24,851 bases of DNA, taken from NCBI GenBank assembly GCA_958448555.1, contig CAUDEL010000045.1:1-24851 (forward strand), written 5' to 3'. This DNA comes from Limiplasma sp958448555. GTDB taxonomy: Bacteria > Bacillota > Clostridia > Christensenellales > Aristaeellaceae. The number at the start of each line of letters is the position of its first letter. The stretch's first letter is position 1. Position numbers and translations under genes: made by a program. Positions 15,026 through 22,990 of the stretch are shown in pieces. The notes under the pieces are model-generated. The model searched no databases. It saw only the letters and a list, made by a program, of their open reading frames with translations, and was not told where the DNA came from.

Positions 15026-16960
15026 TCACATGACCCCGCTGATCGCGCCCTCCGCGCAGCAGGTGGCCGGGTCCCTGTAACGATCGAACAGGCGGGACTG
15101 GTCCTGCTGAATCTGCTTGAACGCCAGCGGCTCCCTGCCATAGCGGCCCAGCAGCAGATCATGGACGAAGTACAGCCTGGAGCCTGCGCCCGTCAGGAAG
15201 ATGCCGTCCACCTCGTCCCCGCCGACCTTGTCTCTGAGGACATCATGCAGCGCCTGGCAGAGGCTGTTGATGTAGCGCTCGCAGATGCGGTTCTCAAAGA
15301 TGTCCTGGGTAATCAGGCAGTCCTTGTACTTGCGGGCGGGCGTCTCCATCTCGTCCGGGTCGCCGCAGGCCGTGCGGATCGCGCCCAGGCTGGCGATGGG
15401 TTTGCCGGCGCGCAGCGCCTCGTTGTTGTTCTCCTTGAGCTTGCGAAAGAGCGTCTTGCCCGTTCCGTGCTCCCAACATTCGTTGGCAAAGCGGGGGATC
15501 AGACATTCCTCCTTCACCAGGTAGTCAAAGATCGCGCGGTCCACCTCGCGCCCGCCCAGCATGTACTGCACGTTTCCCGCAGGCCACATGGCCAGCACCT
15601 GCGTGCTCTTGCCCGCGCTGTGCAGCTCCTGCTTAATCAATTCGATATCCGTCGTGCTTCCGCCCACGTCGATGAACAGCAGGTTCAGCGCGGACTTGGC
15701 GTTGCCCATCTGCATCAGCTTTTGCAGGCTGCTGATGTTGGCGTCCACCGCCAGGTGCATCACGCACTCCGCCTCGTTGCGGGAGGTGTCGATAAAGTGG
15801 CGCTTGCCGTCATGGCAGAAACCCGCCTTCCTGGCCAGCTCCGCCATGCGGTCACGGTGGATCCGCTCGGCGCGCACGGGCGTGGAGATATGAACCGTGC
15901 TGCACATGTCCTCCAGCACCTGATTGGGCAGACAGCCCAGAATTTCGCTCTGGTAGAGCTGATAGAGATGTTCCATGAACCTGCCCACCAGCTTAATGGC
16001 CTCGCGCTGTTCCTGGCTTCCCTCCGGGGCGTCATAGAAGACGGGCTTAAAGTTGGTGCGCGCTGCCGCGGGCTCCTGGCTGTCGTTGGCCAGCTCCTCC
16101 GCGCGCTTGCCGACGATCATCTCTTCCTCCTCCGCCTGCACGCCCGGATGGTCGGGATTATCCGCCTTGAACACCAGGATCGTGGGGCAGCGCACGATGT
16201 TGTTCTGCTTGTTGCTCTGCTCGTCGATCTGCCAGCCGTCGTCATCCGTCCACCTGTACAGCCGCCAGGCCATGACCGAGTTGGTGCTGCCAAAATCAAT
16301 GCCCGTATGCAGCCAGTATGCATGCTCCGGCCTGGTGGGGATCGTCACATCGGAAGTCTCGTCCTCGATCACCTCGGCCACGCCGTCCGCCTTGCGCTCT
16401 TTAAAGGCCTGCTTCGCCTCCTGCTTGACCTCGCGGAACGACGTTGCTTCGCTCTCCTGCTTCATCATGCGCTTGAGCTCTTCCGCCGAATACTGGCCCA
16501 TGGACTTGCCCGCCTTGAACACGCGCACCAGCAGATTCATAAAAATGATGCCGGAATAGTAGGTGATGCTGTAGCCCATCAGTCCGTTGACGATCGCCGC
16601 GCCCGCGGTTCCGATCCCGGGGATGATGGACAGGACGGTACCCGCAATGAGCTGCGCCGCTATGCTTCCCGCTATGTTTGTCACAAACGCCGAGCCCAGC
16701 GACTTGAGAAGCTCTTTTTTTACGTTGATGCCCAGCTTTGTACAGACGCGGTAGTACATCGACCAGACAAACCCGATCTCGATGCCCAGAGCGATGGTAC
16801 TGCCCACGCCGGGAAGCGCACCGGTAGCCATCATGGAGGCGGCGGATCCCGCGGAATGGGTTTTGACGATCTTCATCAGCTCGTCTGCCGTAACGGAAAT
16901 GCCTTTCTCCTGCGCCTCACGGACGATTTTCTCGATGGATTCATTCAGCTTGTTCGCCAT
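15026..16960 (-). CDS. membrane-anchored Hsp70/actin-fold ATPase
   Basis: A 644-residue fusion. Residues about 38-148 are hydrophobic, with two GxGTA turns (LPGVGST, IPGIGTAG) resembling DUF697/YcjF-type membrane hairpins. A charged linker follows (about 150-212). From about 218 there is an Hsp70-type nucleotide-binding domain: phosphate-1 GIDFGSTNS (220-228), phosphate-2 DVGGSTTD (431-438) and adenosine motif GIFLTGAGSR (586-595). A DnaK substrate-binding domain is lacking, so it is not a housekeeping chaperone. It could be an ATP-driven switch or assembly factor at the membrane. The start at 16960 follows GGGAGG. It sits between the small motif-bearing proteins and the HerA-like ATPase, which suggests a shared complex. 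The DUF697 comparison is by pattern only. Confidence 0.85.
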   Translation of the reverse strand: MANKLNESIEKIVREAQEKGISVTADELMKIVKTHSAGSAASMMATGALPGVGSTIALGIEIGFVWSMYYRVCTKLGINVKKELLKSLGSAFVTNIAGSIAAQLIAGTVLSIIPGIGTAGAAIVNGLMGYSITYYSGIIFMNLLVRVFKAGKSMGQYSAEELKRMMKQESEATSFREVKQEAKQAFKERKADGVAEVIEDETSDVTIPTRPEHAYWLHTGIDFGSTNSVMAWRLYRWTDDDGWQIDEQSNKQNNIVRCPTILVFKADNPDHPGVQAEEEEMIVGKRAEELANDSQEPAAARTNFKPVFYDAPEGSQEQREAIKLVGRFMEHLYQLYQSEILGCLPNQVLEDMCSTVHISTPVRAERIHRDRMAELARKAGFCHDGKRHFIDTSRNEAECVMHLAVDANISSLQKLMQMGNAKSALNLLFIDVGGSTTDIELIKQELHSAGKSTQVLAMWPAGNVQYMLGGREVDRAIFDYLVKEECLIPRFANECWEHGTGKTLFRKLKENNNEALRAGKPIASLGAIRTACGDPDEMETPARKYKDCLITQDIFENRICERYINSLCQALHDVLRDKVGGDEVDGIFLTGAGSRLYFVHDLLLGRYGREPLAFKQIQQDQSRLFDRYRDPATCCAEGAISGVM

Positions 16961-17001
16961 ATTGCATCCTCCCGCTCTGACTTTGCCTTCATTGACAAAG
17001 A

Positions 17002-17310
17002 TCAGCTATTTTCCTTGGCTTTCGCCTTGGCCCAGTTACGTTCCGCATTGCGCAAGGCGATCTTGTTTCCGCTCTCCAGCGCCGAAGCCATTTGGTGCTC
17101 ATAATAGTCCGAGGAATAGCCCAGCTTTTCGCCCTCGTCCATCTCCCGCTGCTCGGCCGCCTCCGGCATGGCCTCTGCCGTTTGCGCAAAGCGGTCCATC
17201 TCCTGCTGCTCCATCGTGTCCAGCTCCATCGCGCCGGCGGCGCTGACCACCTCCGTCCCCTCCTGGGGCCGGGCGATCTCGGGTGTTGCCTGCTCGTAGA
17301 AACCATTCAT
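17002..17310 (-). CDS. small acidic protein with the EQQEMDRF motif
   Basis: A 102-residue hypothetical protein, acidic and rich in Glu, Met, Ala and Gln, with no signal peptide or membrane segment. EQQEMDRF at 34-41 is almost identical to EQQEMDKF in another small protein of this operon, and AEQREMD (52-58) is a partial second copy. The C-terminal half (LGYSSDYYEHQMASALESGN) is more ordered in appearance and ends in a basic, alanine-rich helix. The AAGGAGGAG ribosome site lies in the end of the preceding gene, 3 nt away, so the two are coupled. It may be a substrate, adaptor or docking protein for the Hsp70/HerA pair; this is inference. Confidence 0.7.
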   Translation of the reverse strand: MNGFYEQATPEIARPQEGTEVVSAAGAMELDTMEQQEMDRFAQTAEAMPEAAEQREMDEGEKLGYSSDYYEHQMASALESGNKIALRNAERNWAKAKAKENS

Positions 17311-17313
17311 CGT

Positions 17314-17739
17314 TCAGCGCTCCTCCTTCACTGCGTTCTCAAGCCACCGCCGCATCGCCTGCGGCGCGGCGGCAAGCCATCGGTCCGTGATCTCCGCGAC
17401 GCTCCCGTCGTTGAGAAAATCCGTAAACGGCCCGTCCAGAAAGGCGTCCTCCTGCCGGCGGTGCGCCTCGGTCAGCACGTCCGCCCCGGAACCCAGGCAA
17501 ACGGGCGCCATGGATGCCATCGACAGGATCTCCATCGTTTCGGTGTTCCACAGGACGTAGCGCTCCGGGGAATAGACCTGCGGGCCGTCGGACTGGCACT
17601 CCAGCCGGTAGTACCAGCACTCCGCCGTATGCGCCCCGCGCCTTCCCGGCAGGGGCAGCGTCGCCTGAAACCCCAGGGGGATGTTCCGCCTGGCCGCCTC
17701 GCATCCAAGCAGGTTTTCCATCCATTCTGTGCCCTTCAT
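17314..17739 (-). CDS. small protein translationally coupled to the C39-like gene
   Basis: A 141-residue protein of unknown family, without signal peptide or membrane segment. It has a central beta-rich part (HTAECWYYRLECQS, SPERYVLWNTETMEILSM) and a C-terminal helical part (DFLNDGSVAEITDRWLAAAP). Its ATG overlaps the stop of the C39-like gene in an ATGA, so the two are made in step. That arrangement is common for partner pairs such as effector with chaperone or immunity protein. No known immunity or chaperone motif was recognised, so the pairing is the only clue to function. Confidence 0.7.
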   Translation of the reverse strand: MKGTEWMENLLGCEAARRNIPLGFQATLPLPGRRGAHTAECWYYRLECQSDGPQVYSPERYVLWNTETMEILSMASMAPVCLGSGADVLTEAHRRQEDAFLDGPFTDFLNDGSVAEITDRWLAAAPQAMRRWLENAVKEER

Positions 17740-18476
17740 GCCATCTCCGCCTTTCTGATCGTCGTGATATCGCCCCTGTAGGCCCGTTCAAATACCTCCA
17801 GCGGATACACCACGCCTTTCCCGTCCGCATGGCCGGGATCGTTGAGGATGACCATCTTCCCCTCCGCCGTATCATCCACCCGGAGCACCTGCACGCAGTG
17901 ATCGGGCTGGCAGCGCTTGAAGGCGCCGGGGTATTGCAGCAGCGTGCTGTCCACGTTCGCCAGGACCTTGAGCTCGGGATCGTTGGCGATGTCCAGCTCC
18001 GCCGCGGCAACCCCATGGTGCTGCTCGACCTCCATGCCCATGTGTTCCGCGATCTTGCCCACGTCCTTGGGATAGGTGCCTTCGTTGTACCAGCCCTTTT
18101 CCCTGCCGATGTCGAGCATCTCCTGCTCCGTGTAGCCCTCGTGGGTGAGCTGATTGAGGGCCATCGTCTGGTCTGCCACCGCGCAGGACATCCGTTCGCT
18201 CTGCTGAAACCACGAATCCAGCTCCTCGGACAGCGCCTGCAGCTCCGGGTCGAACTCCGCCGCTTCCGCGTCGATCCACTCCACCTTGCCGGGAATAAAC
18301 CTTCCCTCCTGGCTGAAGCCGCCCTCGGAGATGCGGATATCCTCCTGCGGCTGTTCCGCGGCGTACTGCATGAACTCGCTCATTTCCTGCGGTATGGCCT
18401 GATTCTCAGGCGCGGTTTCCGACGGGCCTTCCCGCAGGGGAAATAGCTCGCCCGTTTCTCCCCATTCAAAGCGCAT
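17736..18476 (-). CDS. papain-like (C39-fold) cysteine peptidase homologue
   Basis: A 246-residue protein. After an acidic, probably flexible N-terminus (1-65), the second half has the layout of peptidase C39-like proteins: Cys98 in MSCAVADQ, a helix, a GYTEQEMLDIGREKG segment, a KDVGKIAEHMGMEV strand-helix, then His193 in PDHCVQVLRVDD and Asp213 in LNDPGHADG. Cys, His and Asp in this order and spacing make a plausible catalytic triad. The lack of an ABC-transporter domain rules out a bacteriocin exporter. PQEMSEF (29-35) resembles the EQQEMD[K/R]F motif of two nearby small proteins. I chose ATG 18476, about 7 nt after GGAG; ATG 18479 is possible. It may be an effector or processing protease acting with its coupled partner. 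Target unknown. Confidence 0.7.
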   Translation of the reverse strand: MRFEWGETGELFPLREGPSETAPENQAIPQEMSEFMQYAAEQPQEDIRISEGGFSQEGRFIPGKVEWIDAEAAEFDPELQALSEELDSWFQQSERMSCAVADQTMALNQLTHEGYTEQEMLDIGREKGWYNEGTYPKDVGKIAEHMGMEVEQHHGVAAAELDIANDPELKVLANVDSTLLQYPGAFKRCQPDHCVQVLRVDDTAEGKMVILNDPGHADGKGVVYPLEVFERAYRGDITTIRKAEMA

Positions 18477-18496
18477 CATGGTTCTCCTTCCCGCTT

Positions 18497-18838
18497 TCAT
18501 TTTCCTTTTCCATCGGCAAAGATGTCATATCCGCCCGATTTTGGGTGCGTATCGCAAAAGATGCGGTATTCGCCCAGCCTCTGGGATTCTCCCCTGCGCT
18601 CCATGGAGGGGACCTCTCCTTCCGGCGGATAATGTACGATCCTGTAATCTCCGATTCTACTATTTTCTATAAATTTATCCATTTCCTGCTGTTCCAGCAT
18701 CTCCATCTCCGGCGGCCCCATCAGCTCTGTCTCGCCGCACCGCTCGAGCTGGGCCGCGTTTTGCGCTGCCTCGGTTTCCAGCGCTACGTTACGCCCCTCG
18801 TTTCCCTCTGGAAAAAGCATCTCTCCGCCCGTGTTCAT
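18497..18838 (-). CDS. small protein with EQQEMDKF motif and two GDYRI-type repeats
   Basis: A 113-residue hypothetical protein. The N-terminus is acidic and low in complexity. EQQEMDKF at 49-56 matches the motif of another small protein in this operon. After it come two similar units, RIGDYRIVHYPPEG and RLGEYRIFCDTHPKSG, each starting with [R][IL]G[DE]YRI. The start is the ATG at 18838, preceded by AAAGGAGATG; a longer frame lacks a ribosome site and runs over the promoter. It is the first gene after the internal promoter and lies 20 nt before the C39-like gene. No signal peptide. Function unknown, possibly a substrate or adaptor of the neighbouring ATPases. Confidence 0.7.
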   Translation of the reverse strand: MNTGGEMLFPEGNEGRNVALETEAAQNAAQLERCGETELMGPPEMEMLEQQEMDKFIENSRIGDYRIVHYPPEGEVPSMERRGESQRLGEYRIFCDTHPKSGGYDIFADGKGK

Positions 18839-18889
18839 GGCTGCATCTCCTTTGCTGTCGCTCCATCCGCGCCGCCCTTTGGCGCCTGT

Positions 18890-18919
18890 GGTGTGAAGCC
18901 ATTGTAGCACACCCTTTTT
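18890..18919 (-). promoter_or_regulatory. internal promoter with overlapping inverted repeat
   Basis: On the minus strand an extended -10, TGC-TACAAT (TACAAT at 18901-18906), lies about 60 nt upstream of the small-protein start. The -35 is poor. GGTGTG (18890-18895) and CACACC (18908-18913) form a perfect 6-bp inverted repeat around the -10, a plausible repressor site. GTGTGCTACAATG recurs exactly at the kinase promoter. Confidence 0.6.
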
Positions 18920-18953
18920 CAGGATTTGCAGACCGTTTCCAGGTCCGCGTCCG

Positions 18954-20075
18954 TCATTGGACGCTGAGCATATAGGCCGCTGTCTCCAGCGACAGAAACC
19001 GCGGATCATAGGAGATCATCGCCGCCTTGGCATCCCAGCGCAAAATCAGCGCATGGCCGTTTATAAGAAAGATCATCTGCCGGGCATCCTGCTCCTCCTC
19101 CTGCCCATAGAGCACGGCGCCGAGGGAGGACAGCAGCTCCGCGTATTCGTCAAAAGCCTCCGGCGCGACATTTTCCTCATACAGCGTCAGCGCCTCCGGA
19201 ATTCCCTGGTCCTCCCCGTAGGACGCATACAGCGCCGTCGTTTCCGGGAGCAGCCAGCCGCTTGGAAGCGGCGCCATCGCCGGCATCCCGGAAATGACGT
19301 TTGCGTCCGCCCGCAGCGCCTCCGGGTCGCCGACCGCATCGCCGAAGCGTCCGGCGGCGTAGGCATCCCTTCCCAGCACCTCAGAGGCCTGAGCGATGAC
19401 GGTCTCATAACGCTCGAGGATTCGATCCGCCTTTCCCAAAAGCGCCTCGCGGCTGTCCTCCCACGGGGTCAGGCCTTCCGCGATGATGGGCCACCGGGAC
19501 GGGATGTCGTCCCAGAAGGCGGCGGCCTCCGCCTCCCCGGCGATGGGTAGCAGCAGCGCGTTCATGAGGTTGCCGTCATATTCGCCGTCCAGCGCGGCCT
19601 TCTCCCTGTCGATGGAGAGCCAGGCGGCGATCGTGTCCTTCTGGCTCAGCTGACAGGCCGCCGTATACAGCAGGCTCTTGTACATGGCCATGCTGTCCGG
19701 CTCGCTTTCCAAAACCGCCTGCATGCTCTCGATCTCGCTTTCGAGCGCGTCCACCTCAACGCCCCTGAGCATGAGCCCGGCAAACGCCTCATCCGAAAGC
19801 GTCAGGGCGGGCGCGGCGATCATGCGCAGCGCTCGCGCCGCCTCGTCACAGGCGATCCTTGCATGAAGCAGGCTCTGATAGCTGTTTTCCTCGCAAAACG
19901 ACGAAATCGCGTCAAGCGCACCACGCTTGAGCTCGTAGATCTGCTCGCGAACATCCATGAGCTGCGCAAGCTGCTCCAGCAGTCCCGTCACCTCGTTCGC
20001 TCCCTCCACCGCCGCAGGCAGGAGCGGGACCGCCAGCATCGCCACAGCCATCCACAGACAGATCCGTTTTTTCAT
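18954..20075 (-). CDS. secreted protein coupled to the kinase-NTPase gene
   Basis: A 373-residue protein with a clear signal peptide (MKKRICLW, then a hydrophobic core, with possible cleavage after AAVEG). The mature part is acidic and mostly helical, with many Ala, Glu and Leu residues. I do not recognise a family or catalytic motif. Its ATG overlaps the stop of the kinase-NTPase gene as ATGA, so the two are translated in step. Because the kinase-NTPase has an apparent extracytoplasmic C-terminal part, this protein may be its external partner or ligand-binding subunit. There is no lipobox or cell-wall anchor, so it would be free or held by interaction. It is the last gene before the internal promoter. 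Confidence 0.75.
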   Translation of the reverse strand: MKKRICLWMAVAMLAVPLLPAAVEGANEVTGLLEQLAQLMDVREQIYELKRGALDAISSFCEENSYQSLLHARIACDEAARALRMIAAPALTLSDEAFAGLMLRGVEVDALESEIESMQAVLESEPDSMAMYKSLLYTAACQLSQKDTIAAWLSIDREKAALDGEYDGNLMNALLLPIAGEAEAAAFWDDIPSRWPIIAEGLTPWEDSREALLGKADRILERYETVIAQASEVLGRDAYAAGRFGDAVGDPEALRADANVISGMPAMAPLPSGWLLPETTALYASYGEDQGIPEALTLYEENVAPEAFDEYAELLSSLGAVLYGQEEEQDARQMIFLINGHALILRWDAKAAMISYDPRFLSLETAAYMLSVQ

Positions 20076-22924
20076 TCCGCTTCCCTCCCTATGGCAGGGT
20101 CATGCATGACCGCCCTCTGTTCCAACTCGTTCTGCGCCCTTCGCCGCCGCTCGCCGGCCTTTTCAAGCGCATAGGGCAATCCCCGTGAGACGTCCACCGC
20201 GCGGGTCTCCTGCGCCGCCGGCAGCGACAAAAGCCCCGTGTCATAGCTCAGCCTTTGCGCCTCGCTCATCCCATCCACGTGAGGCAGACACACGATCTGC
20301 TCCAGCAGCCAGGCGATGTCCGCATCCGCCTCCAGCAGTTCGCAGAGCGCCTCGGAAAACCCGTCCTCATCCGCCCCCGATACCAGCGCATAGGCCCGGA
20401 TATAGGTGGCGTAGGCATCCGCCCGCTCCCCCGGCAAGGCCAGCAGCATCCCGGCGCTTTCAAAATCAAAGGGCTGCCCGGACCAGGGGATCACCTCGCC
20501 GTCTCCCTCCTGCATCTGCTCGATGGCAAGCCGGGCCGAGCGGCTGATTCCGCCGCCATGCGCCGCAACCAAATCGGCACACGTCCGAGGCTCCATTTCC
20601 CCGGCCAGCATGGCAGTCATGGCTTCGTATTGGAGGCCGCAGTTGATAAACTGTATCGTCGCGGCGTCCAGCGCCATGGCGCTCAAGCGCTCGTCATATG
20701 GCCTGGGCCTGAGCCAGAGCTCCCAGACAAACAGACCGCCGCAGGCCAGCAGCATCAGGGCCAGCCCGGCGGCCACGCCCACGCGCACCCGCCGCAAGCG
20801 CAACCTGCGTTCGTTTTCCGCCCAGCATCCGGCAAGGTAGTCCCGCAGGATCTGATGGAGGACGTGATAGCAGCCGTTTGCGTCGCGCACCAAAAGGCCC
20901 AGCCGCTGCCACAGGATGGTCTGGACGATCTCGCCGTGCCATGCCTCCGCGCTGTCCACCGCTTCCCCAAGCGCCTCCCGGCTGTGGCCAATCCATTGGG
21001 GAAAGGCGCCGGAAAACCGATTCCCGCGCAATAGCGCATGGCACCGCCTGACGGTCCGATGCAGCGCCAGATCATCCAGAGGATGGCCCTGCCGCTCGAT
21101 TTCCCGCGCGATTGCGGGCAGCACCAGCTTCACCGCGGCCTCAACCCGGTAATCCGCCGGTCTGCCGGCCTCCCGCGCCGCCTTTTCGCACAGCGCGTCC
21201 AGATAGCCGCGCAGCAACTCCCGCTCCGACTGACACAGCACCTGGTTGCCCGTATCCTTCGCCGTTTGAACGAACAGCGACAGCATCATCGGCGTTCTCA
21301 GGAGCTTCCGCATGCCGGCGCTTTCGGGCAGAAGCAGGCCGCTGCGCGCCAGCACTTCGCTCACGTCCGTCTCCTCCAGCCGCGCCATAAACGCCCGGTA
21401 CAGCGTCAGGTTTTCCGGCGCGGTCCGGCTGGCGACGATCATCCGAAGCCCGGGCAGGGCCGACAGCGCTTCGATCTCCTCAAGGAGCGCCGCGTTGTCC
21501 CCAACGGTCTCATTGAGCCCGTCCAGCAGCAGAAGAAGGGTTGCGCGTCCGTTTCGTTTCTCGCCCAAAAGCGCAAGCAGGGCATGGCGCGCATCCTCTA
21601 CGGTCTTTGTCCGTGCGTCGAAGCGCAGCTCCTTTAGCACCTGATTCAGGATAAAATGGTTTTCGCCCCGCTTCCATCCCGGCAGCGGAAGATACATGAC
21701 CGCCGGTTGGGCAGGAGAATACCGGCTGCCTCCCTCCAGGGCGGCGCGCAGCAGCGCGGTGGACTTGCCCATCCCGCCGTCGCCCAGGAGCAGCGCCGAG
21801 GCGGCCAGGGATTCCACAAACGCCTGGGCCGGCATCGATTCCCCGTTCTCCGGCCGGATGCGTAGCGGGTAGAGCTCTGCGTCGCGCTCCACATAGGCCA
21901 GCGAGGGGTTTTGCCTCGTCAGCCGCTGGACGCTCCTTTTTCCGGCTTCCCACAGCGCTGCGTGCGTGATCCCCACCCCGTCCAGGCGGTTCTCAAGCTC
22001 CTCAACATCTCGCCGCATTTCAGCACAGGAGCGGTAGCGCCTGTCCGGCAATACGCACAGGCCCCGACGCAGGATCCTACGGACCTGCGTTCTCACCGTG
22101 GGCGGGACATCCGCCAGCAACGGGCTGTCCGCCGCGTCCGGCGGATGCCTTCGGGTCAGCTCCTCCGGCGCGGGCGGCCGTCCCGTCAAAAGCGCATAAA
22201 ACACGCAGGCCACCGAAAAAAGGTCGGTACATTCCGCGATGGCCCGCGCCATGTTCGTTCGGATCTCCGGAGCGGTAAACCCCTCCTTGGCGCTGAAGTA
22301 GACGTCTCCGCCGTCAAGCAACTCCTGCCGGGTGTGCACGCTGTTGTAGTCAATCAGGAGGACGCGTTCGGCTTTCCCCTCCCCCACCAGCAGCACGTTG
22401 TCCAGGCTGATGTCCAGATGCAGAAAGCCCCGCTCGTGGAAGGCTTCCAGAACAGTTAGCAGCTTGCTTACGCGCGTGGCAGCCGTCCCGAGCGTCTGAC
22501 GCGGTTTGCTTTGCAGCTCCCTGTCCAGGCTGCGACCGCCCGAATAGTCCAAAAGGGTGTAAAGCGTCTGGTTCAGAGAAAACGTATTGAGGTTGCCGCC
22601 CGTTTGCTCCGGCATCTGAGAAAGCATCTGCAGATGAACATCATTTCCGCGCTCAAAGCTGCGCCGGTGCAGCTTCCAGACCGCCTCGCCCAGTCCGTCC
22701 ATGCAGATTTGCTGCTTTTCGCCGCGCCAGATATGCCCTCCCGCGTCATAGGGAAACAGCTCCTTGATTAAAACGCGGTGGCGCAGGCTGGGATTCAGCG
22801 CATCCGGATAGGCGCCCTCATAAACGATGGCATTTGAGCCGCAGCCCACGCATCTTTCAATCACGCAGGCCATGCCGGGAAAGGGCAACTCTGTCCCCGG
22901 CTTCAATCCTATCCGCTGGTCCAT
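20072..22924 (-). CDS. Ser/Thr protein kinase fused to NACHT-type NTPase, transmembrane
   Basis: A 950-residue multidomain protein. The kinase domain (about 20-315) has a glycine loop (VGCGSNAIVY, 26-35), K54 in VLIKE, HLDISLDN (169-176) with D171 and N176, DYN at 192-194 in place of DFG, and APE (218-220). A STAND/NACHT NTPase follows, with Walker A GDGGMGKST (381-389), Walker B LLLLLDGLNE (463-472), VASR (497-500) and a winged-helix end HVLHQILRDYLAG (687-699). Next come a basic stretch (RRLRLRRVR) and one membrane helix (about 714-737). The last 210 residues would then be outside the cell. STAND proteins oligomerise on ligand binding, and the kinase could signal inside. The start at 22924 follows AGGGGTGATTG. 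It has its own promoter and is coupled to a secreted protein. It is probably the sensor of the island. Confidence 0.88.
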   Translation of the reverse strand: MDQRIGLKPGTELPFPGMACVIERCVGCGSNAIVYEGAYPDALNPSLRHRVLIKELFPYDAGGHIWRGEKQQICMDGLGEAVWKLHRRSFERGNDVHLQMLSQMPEQTGGNLNTFSLNQTLYTLLDYSGGRSLDRELQSKPRQTLGTAATRVSKLLTVLEAFHERGFLHLDISLDNVLLVGEGKAERVLLIDYNSVHTRQELLDGGDVYFSAKEGFTAPEIRTNMARAIAECTDLFSVACVFYALLTGRPPAPEELTRRHPPDAADSPLLADVPPTVRTQVRRILRRGLCVLPDRRYRSCAEMRRDVEELENRLDGVGITHAALWEAGKRSVQRLTRQNPSLAYVERDAELYPLRIRPENGESMPAQAFVESLAASALLLGDGGMGKSTALLRAALEGGSRYSPAQPAVMYLPLPGWKRGENHFILNQVLKELRFDARTKTVEDARHALLALLGEKRNGRATLLLLLDGLNETVGDNAALLEEIEALSALPGLRMIVASRTAPENLTLYRAFMARLEETDVSEVLARSGLLLPESAGMRKLLRTPMMLSLFVQTAKDTGNQVLCQSERELLRGYLDALCEKAAREAGRPADYRVEAAVKLVLPAIAREIERQGHPLDDLALHRTVRRCHALLRGNRFSGAFPQWIGHSREALGEAVDSAEAWHGEIVQTILWQRLGLLVRDANGCYHVLHQILRDYLAGCWAENERRLRLRRVRVGVAAGLALMLLACGGLFVWELWLRPRPYDERLSAMALDAATIQFINCGLQYEAMTAMLAGEMEPRTCADLVAAHGGGISRSARLAIEQMQEGDGEVIPWSGQPFDFESAGMLLALPGERADAYATYIRAYALVSGADEDGFSEALCELLEADADIAWLLEQIVCLPHVDGMSEAQRLSYDTGLLSLPAAQETRAVDVSRGLPYALEKAGERRRRAQNELEQRAVMHDPAIGREAE

Positions 22925-22948
22925 TCAATCACCCCTGTTCTCGTCTGC

Positions 22949-22961
22949 ATTGTAGCACACA
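22949..22961 (-). promoter_or_regulatory. promoter of the kinase-NTPase gene
   Basis: An extended -10 (TGTGC-TACAAT, with TACAAT at 22949-22954) lies 25 nt upstream of the ATG and predicts a leader of about 18 nt. The -35 is poor (TTCAAA at 19-nt spacing). The 13-bp GTGTGCTACAATG is identical to that of the internal promoter at 18900-18912. Confidence 0.6.
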
Positions 22962-22990
22962 AGCCAGCAGCGCTTTGAATCTCGTTTCCG

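Noticed and set aside
13234..17104. Very long plus-strand frames (about 600 residues each) opposite the HerA and Hsp70 genes
   Set aside because: They are mirror frames of GC-rich minus-strand genes. Their His/Arg/Ala-rich translations have no domain signatures, whereas the minus-strand frames carry clear motifs.
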